Assembly (NCBI GenBank): GCA_902791885.1
Contig: CADAXO010000098.1
Location: forward strand, 1,330-9,943
Direction: 5' to 3'
DNA length: 8,614 bases
From: Oscillospiraceae bacterium
GTDB taxonomy: Bacteria; Bacillota_A; Clostridia; Saccharofermentanales; Saccharofermentanaceae
Shown here: one piece after another, positions 6,169 to 8,614 of the stretch
Position numbering within the stretch: position 1 is the stretch's first letter
Layout of the letters: every line of letters begins with the position of its first letter
The notes under the pieces: generated by a model
Databases searched by the model: none
What the model saw: the letters and a program-made list of their open reading frames with translations, nothing else
Told to the model about the DNA's origin: nothing
Position numbers and translations under genes: made by a program

Positions 6169-6495
6169 TTACTTTTTGTCCCAGAGGCTCTCGAGGTCGT
6201 AATCGGCTCTTAATTCGGGATGCATTACGTGAACTACGATGTCCTTATAGTCAATCAGGATCCACTTATCACCTGATCTTCCCTCAACATGATCGGGAAC
6301 GATCTGATCCTCGGTCTTAAGTATATACTCGACTTCATCAGCCAATGCCTTGATCTGAGTCGTGGAGTTACCTGTGGCGATAATAAAAAAGTCCGCCAGT
6401 GTTGTCTTATCAGCTACATCGATGATCTCAATATCAGATCCCTTCTTGGATTCGAGAACACTAACGATCTTGTTGGCTAATTCTTCTGTTGTCAT
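6169..6495 (-). CDS. rsfS: Ribosome silencing factor RsfS
   Basis: RsfS (YbeB/YqeL, Iojap family) binds ribosomal protein uL14 on the 50S subunit and blocks joining of 30S, lowering translation in starvation. The 108 residues cover the whole domain, with the typical core DIEIIDV (21-27), ADFFIIATGNS (34-44), a helix with QIKALADEVE (47-56), then VEGRSGDKWILIDYKDIVVHVMH (from about 70) and DLESLW near the end. ATG 6493-6495 is preceded by AAAGGAG with a 6-nt gap; another ATG just upstream is out of frame. It follows yqeK by 23 bp and is probably cotranscribed with purD, nadD and yqeK. Downstream, 75 bp with a strong hairpin separate it from comEA. Confidence 0.96.
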   Translation of the reverse strand: MTTEELANKIVSVLESKKGSDIEIIDVADKTTLADFFIIATGNSTTQIKALADEVEYILKTEDQIVPDHVEGRSGDKWILIDYKDIVVHVMHPELRADYDLESLWDKK

Positions 6496-6518
6496 GCATA
6501 TCTCCTTTATTGAGAATC

Positions 6519-7316
6519 TTAATTAATTATACCAATATCATTCATGAAGTCGACTGTCAGAGGATGTATGGGCAACCCCTTCGATTCGAACTTCTTCTTA
6601 ACTCTTAATACACAAAGACGGACTGCCTCATCAAGATCTTCTTCAGCGATCAGTCTGTCTCTTGAAAGGTCTGCATATGTCCTTGAGGGTTCAAGCTTAT
6701 CGGCAAGATACACGATCTTATCCAGAAGCGTCATATTGCCTCTTCCCGTTGTATGGTAAGTAATGGCATCAAGGATACCCGGATCGTTAACACCGAATTC
6801 TTTAGCTGCCATAACTGCGCCTGCAGGAGAATGCAGAAGCTTCTTATCCGTAAACAGATCACCTGAATTCTCATATGCCATCTCACGCTGCTTTGACTCA
6901 TCAAGTTCCTTCGCACAGTCGTGAAGAAGACCTGCGATAAGCGCACGGTCGTTAAGCGTCTTATCATACTTATTTGCATAGTAAAGACTCAGAAGGCCTG
7001 TGTTGATCGTATGAAGAAGCCTCTTCTCGCCTAAATACCTGTAGAGCTTTATCGAGAATTCGTAAAAGTCTGAAGCAGCCTCATCAGAAACCAGATCGAG
7101 GCTCTTGGCAGTATTATAAAGATCGTGAAGCTTAATAAACTCCTTTACCGTTTCAGGAGACTTATCGTAATCAGCCTCATTCTTCATCGAGCTTGATGCC
7201 GCTTCAACACCTTCGATAGCGAACTTTCTGATATCAGGGCGGAAGCCGAATACTTCTTCAAGTCTTGCAGTCTGCTCATCGATATCGACACCGTCGCCGG
7301 GTCTATCGGCAACCAT
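6519..7316 (-). CDS. yqeK: YqeK HD-domain Ap4A hydrolase with NadD C-terminal remnant (3' part of a broken fusion)
   Basis: Residues about 85-260 form a YqeK-type HD hydrolase, a family shown in B. subtilis to cleave Ap4A symmetrically to two ADP. All expected metal ligands are readable: His102 (RLLHT), His132-Asp133 (LLHDCAKE), His162 (LLHSPAGAV), His188 (YHTTGRGNMT) and Asp206 (LADKLEPSR). Residues 1 to about 70 are the C-terminal part of NadD (LMVADRPG block, then VEAASSSMKNE where ISSTxIR is usual). The frame is open upstream to 7475 without a start, encoding more NadD sequence (EFFWITGSDVL, FDKWHEADKI), so the ATG at 7314-7316 is only the first available one, with a weak AGGA before it. 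The parent gene was a single NadD-YqeK fusion of about 400 residues; the nadD half is disrupted by a deletion/frameshift near 7450. Whether the HD domain is still made is unclear. Confidence 0.85.
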   Translation of the reverse strand: MVADRPGDGVDIDEQTARLEEVFGFRPDIRKFAIEGVEAASSSMKNEADYDKSPETVKEFIKLHDLYNTAKSLDLVSDEAASDFYEFSIKLYRYLGEKRLLHTINTGLLSLYYANKYDKTLNDRALIAGLLHDCAKELDESKQREMAYENSGDLFTDKKLLHSPAGAVMAAKEFGVNDPGILDAITYHTTGRGNMTLLDKIVYLADKLEPSRTYADLSRDRLIAEEDLDEAVRLCVLRVKKKFESKGLPIHPLTVDFMNDIGIIN

Positions 7317-7333
7317 AAGTCCTGCAAGCTTAA

Positions 7334-7666
7334 CTATCTTATCAGCTTCATGCCACTTATCGAATGAAGGAAGAACATCGGAACCCGTAATCCAGAAGAA
7401 CTCGTGATTCTCCTCAGCTTTCTTGTCCTTAATGCCGTTAGCTTTAAGAATACGTTCTTCCCTGCAAAACCAGCTTCAACCGCATTCTTAACCATGAAGA
7501 ACCTGTAAGGAGCCGCGCTCATCACGCGTCCCTGCTTAAAGGGGTTTCTTCCTGAAGGTATAACAATGACCGCATCAACGATTCCGCTTTCGAGCGCTCC
7601 TTTTACAAGAGACTCGTGCCCGTAATGCCAGGGATCGAACGCTCCTCCGAGCAAACCGATAATCAT
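7334..7666 (-). pseudogene. nadD: nadD N-terminal fragment, frame broken near residue 70
   Basis: NadD (nicotinate-nucleotide adenylyltransferase) joins NaMN and ATP to NaAD in NAD synthesis. Residues 1 to about 73 are good NadD: GGAFDPWHYGHESL (7-20) with the nucleotidyltransferase HxGH signature (His14, His17), and PSGRNPFKQGR (37-47). After GFAGKNVF the frame becomes nonsense and ends at TAG 7334-7336. The continuation (ILKANGIKDKKAEE, then EFFWITGSDVLPSFDKW) is in another frame from 7457 downward and runs on into YqeK. Bridging the two frames does not restore the protein: about 17-20 residues with the family's SYTxDT-type motif are absent. The ATG (7664-7666) is 3 nt after the purD stop (TGA CAG ATG), and its nearest purine-rich site is rather far, so translation is probably coupled to purD. 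Confidence 0.85.
7446..7459 (-). other. Deletion junction in nadD
   Basis: The minus-strand sequence AAGAACGTATTCTT can be read in the upstream frame as the end of GKNVF and in the downstream frame as the start of EERIL, both plausible NadD. This is what remains after a deletion between two copies of a short direct repeat of up to 13 bp (GAAGAACGTATTC), one in each flank. The lost length would be about 50-65 bp, not a multiple of three. The junction is itself nearly palindromic (AAGAA, 4 nt, TTCTT). Confidence 0.6.
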
Positions 7667-7669
7667 CTG

Positions 7670-8614
7670 TCAGCCGAGTGTCCTTCCTATGTCGTGACGG
7701 AAATGCGCATCCTTGAAAGAGATCTTGGCTACGCCCTCATAAGCGCCGTCGATAGCCTCATCAAGAGTGTCACCCTCGTCATATACGCAGAGAACACGTC
7801 CTCCGTTGGTTACAAGTTTGCCGTCCTTAAGTGCTGTACCTGCCTGGAATACGAGCTTGCCGCATGTATCGATGCCTGTGATCTCGTAACCCTTCTGATA
7901 GCTCTGGGGATATCCGCCTGAAGCCATAACAACTACGCAGGAACACTTATCCTTCCACTTGATCTCGATCTCGTTAAGCTTTCCGTCGATAACGGCATCA
8001 ACGATATCAAGAAGGCTTGTCTCAAGCAAAGGAAGGATAGCCTGTACTTCAGGATCTCCGAATCTGCAGTTGTACTCGACAACCTTGGGACCTTCTGCCG
8101 TAAGCATAAGTCCGAAATAGATTACACCCTTGAAAGGTCTGCCCTCTGCCTTCAAAGCTTCAACAGTGGGAGTGATGATCTCATCCTGAATTCTCTTCTT
8201 AAGCTCGGGCGTCATGTCGGCACCGGGTGTAACTGCACCCATACCGCCTGTATTAAGACCTTCATCGTGGTCGTTTACTCTCTTATGGTCTCTTGATGAG
8301 ATCATGGGCACTGCCACATTACCGTCAGAGAAAGAAAGGATAGTAAGCTCGGGTCCGAACTTCTGGTCACCCATCATATCGGATACGGCCTGCTTAGCCT
8401 CCTCAAGTGTCTGCGCGATGATAACACCCTTACCGAGCGCAAGACCGTCGCACTTAATAACGATAGGCATCTTCTGTGTTTCAAGATAAGCCAGCGCCTT
8501 CTGCTCGTCATCGAAGATCTCATAAGCTGCAGTAGGAACGTTATACTTCTTCATGAGGCTCTTCGAAAAGGCTTTGGACGACTCAATGATCGCTGCATTA
8601 GCCTTGGGTCCGAA
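7670..8614 (-). CDS. purD: Phosphoribosylamine-glycine ligase, 5' end beyond window; ATP-grasp hinge missing
   Basis: PurD (GAR synthetase) couples phosphoribosylamine, glycine and ATP in the second step of purine synthesis. The frame is open from the right edge (first codons FGPKANAAIIESSKAFSKS) to TGA 7670-7672: 314 residues, about 100 N-terminal ones lying outside. Seen are the ATP-grasp block PIVIKCDGLALGKGV, DHKR and NTGGMG, the catalytic-metal block VVEYNCRFGDPEVQAILP, and a complete C-terminal domain ending HFRHDIGRTLG. Oddly, where members of the family read KFG-xxGxxVVIEEFLxG-PE, this one reads KFG directly followed by PELTILSF (codons at 8351-8359). About 14 residues with the EEFL hinge that holds the adenine are absent, in frame. 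Unless the sequence is in error, the enzyme is probably inactive. It is the upstream gene of the nadD-yqeK-rsfS run. Confidence 0.93.
   Translation of the reverse strand, partial: FGPKANAAIIESSKAFSKSLMKKYNVPTAAYEIFDDEQKALAYLETQKMPIVIKCDGLALGKGVIIAQTLEEAKQAVSDMMGDQKFGPELTILSFSDGNVAVPMISSRDHKRVNDHDEGLNTGGMGAVTPGADMTPELKKRIQDEIITPTVEALKAEGRPFKGVIYFGLMLTAEGPKVVEYNCRFGDPEVQAILPLLETSLLDIVDAVIDGKLNEIEIKWKDKCSCVVVMASGGYPQSYQKGYEITGIDTCGKLVFQAGTALKDGKLVTNGGRVLCVYDEGDTLDEAIDGAYEGVAKISFKDAHFRHDIGRTLG

Noticed and set aside
7334..7460. Programmed ribosomal frameshift joining the two nadD frames
   Set aside because: No slippery heptamer or downstream structure is evident, and bridging the frames still leaves out the SYTxDT-type block.

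Overview
The window looks like chromosomal DNA of a member of the Clostridia (Bacillota). Shine-Dalgarno sites are strong (AAGGAG/GGAGG), promoters are of sigma-A type, the tRNA gene encodes its own CCA, and the order nadD-yqeK-rsfS-comEA is shared with Bacillus subtilis. The genus cannot be told from the sequence. Almost everything is housekeeping and lies on the minus strand; only birA is on the plus strand. I see no phage, insertion sequence, CRISPR array or defence genes.

Layout from low to high coordinates: (1) an open-ended FecR-domain membrane protein with its own promoter; (2) a compact tRNA-Lys(CUU) unit with promoter and terminator; (3) a two-gene operon of a PLP aspartate-aminotransferase-like enzyme followed by purB, whose protein is of the long, eukaryote-like adenylosuccinate lyase type, transcribed from a promoter overlain by palindromic sequence; (4) yraN, divergent from birA with 26 bp between their start codons, birA being possibly leaderless; (5) comEA, tail-to-tail with birA and overlapping it by 14 bp, with its ribosome binding site buried in a long hairpin; (6) rsfS; (7) a NadD-YqeK fusion locus whose reading frame is broken; (8) purD, running off the right edge.

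The most notable signal is damage in the neighbouring purD and nadD. The nadD frame breaks at about residue 70, and the block that should hold the SYT(x)DT-type motif is absent, not merely shifted. The PurD reading frame is intact but lacks about 14 residues that should carry the ATP-grasp hinge motif (VVIEEFLxG type). Both gaps look like short deletions between small direct repeats. They are either real decay, implying dependence on external purines and NAD precursors, or local errors in the assembled sequence. The NadD part also has a degenerate C-terminal ISSTxIR-type motif, while the YqeK HD domain keeps every expected metal ligand.

Functional links: the aminotransferase can make aspartate, which enters purine synthesis at two steps whose succinyl products PurB cleaves to fumarate. 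PurD acts earlier in the same pathway. NadD makes NaAD, YqeK hydrolyses Ap4A, RsfS silences ribosomes, ComEA binds DNA during uptake, and BirA biotinylates carboxylases.
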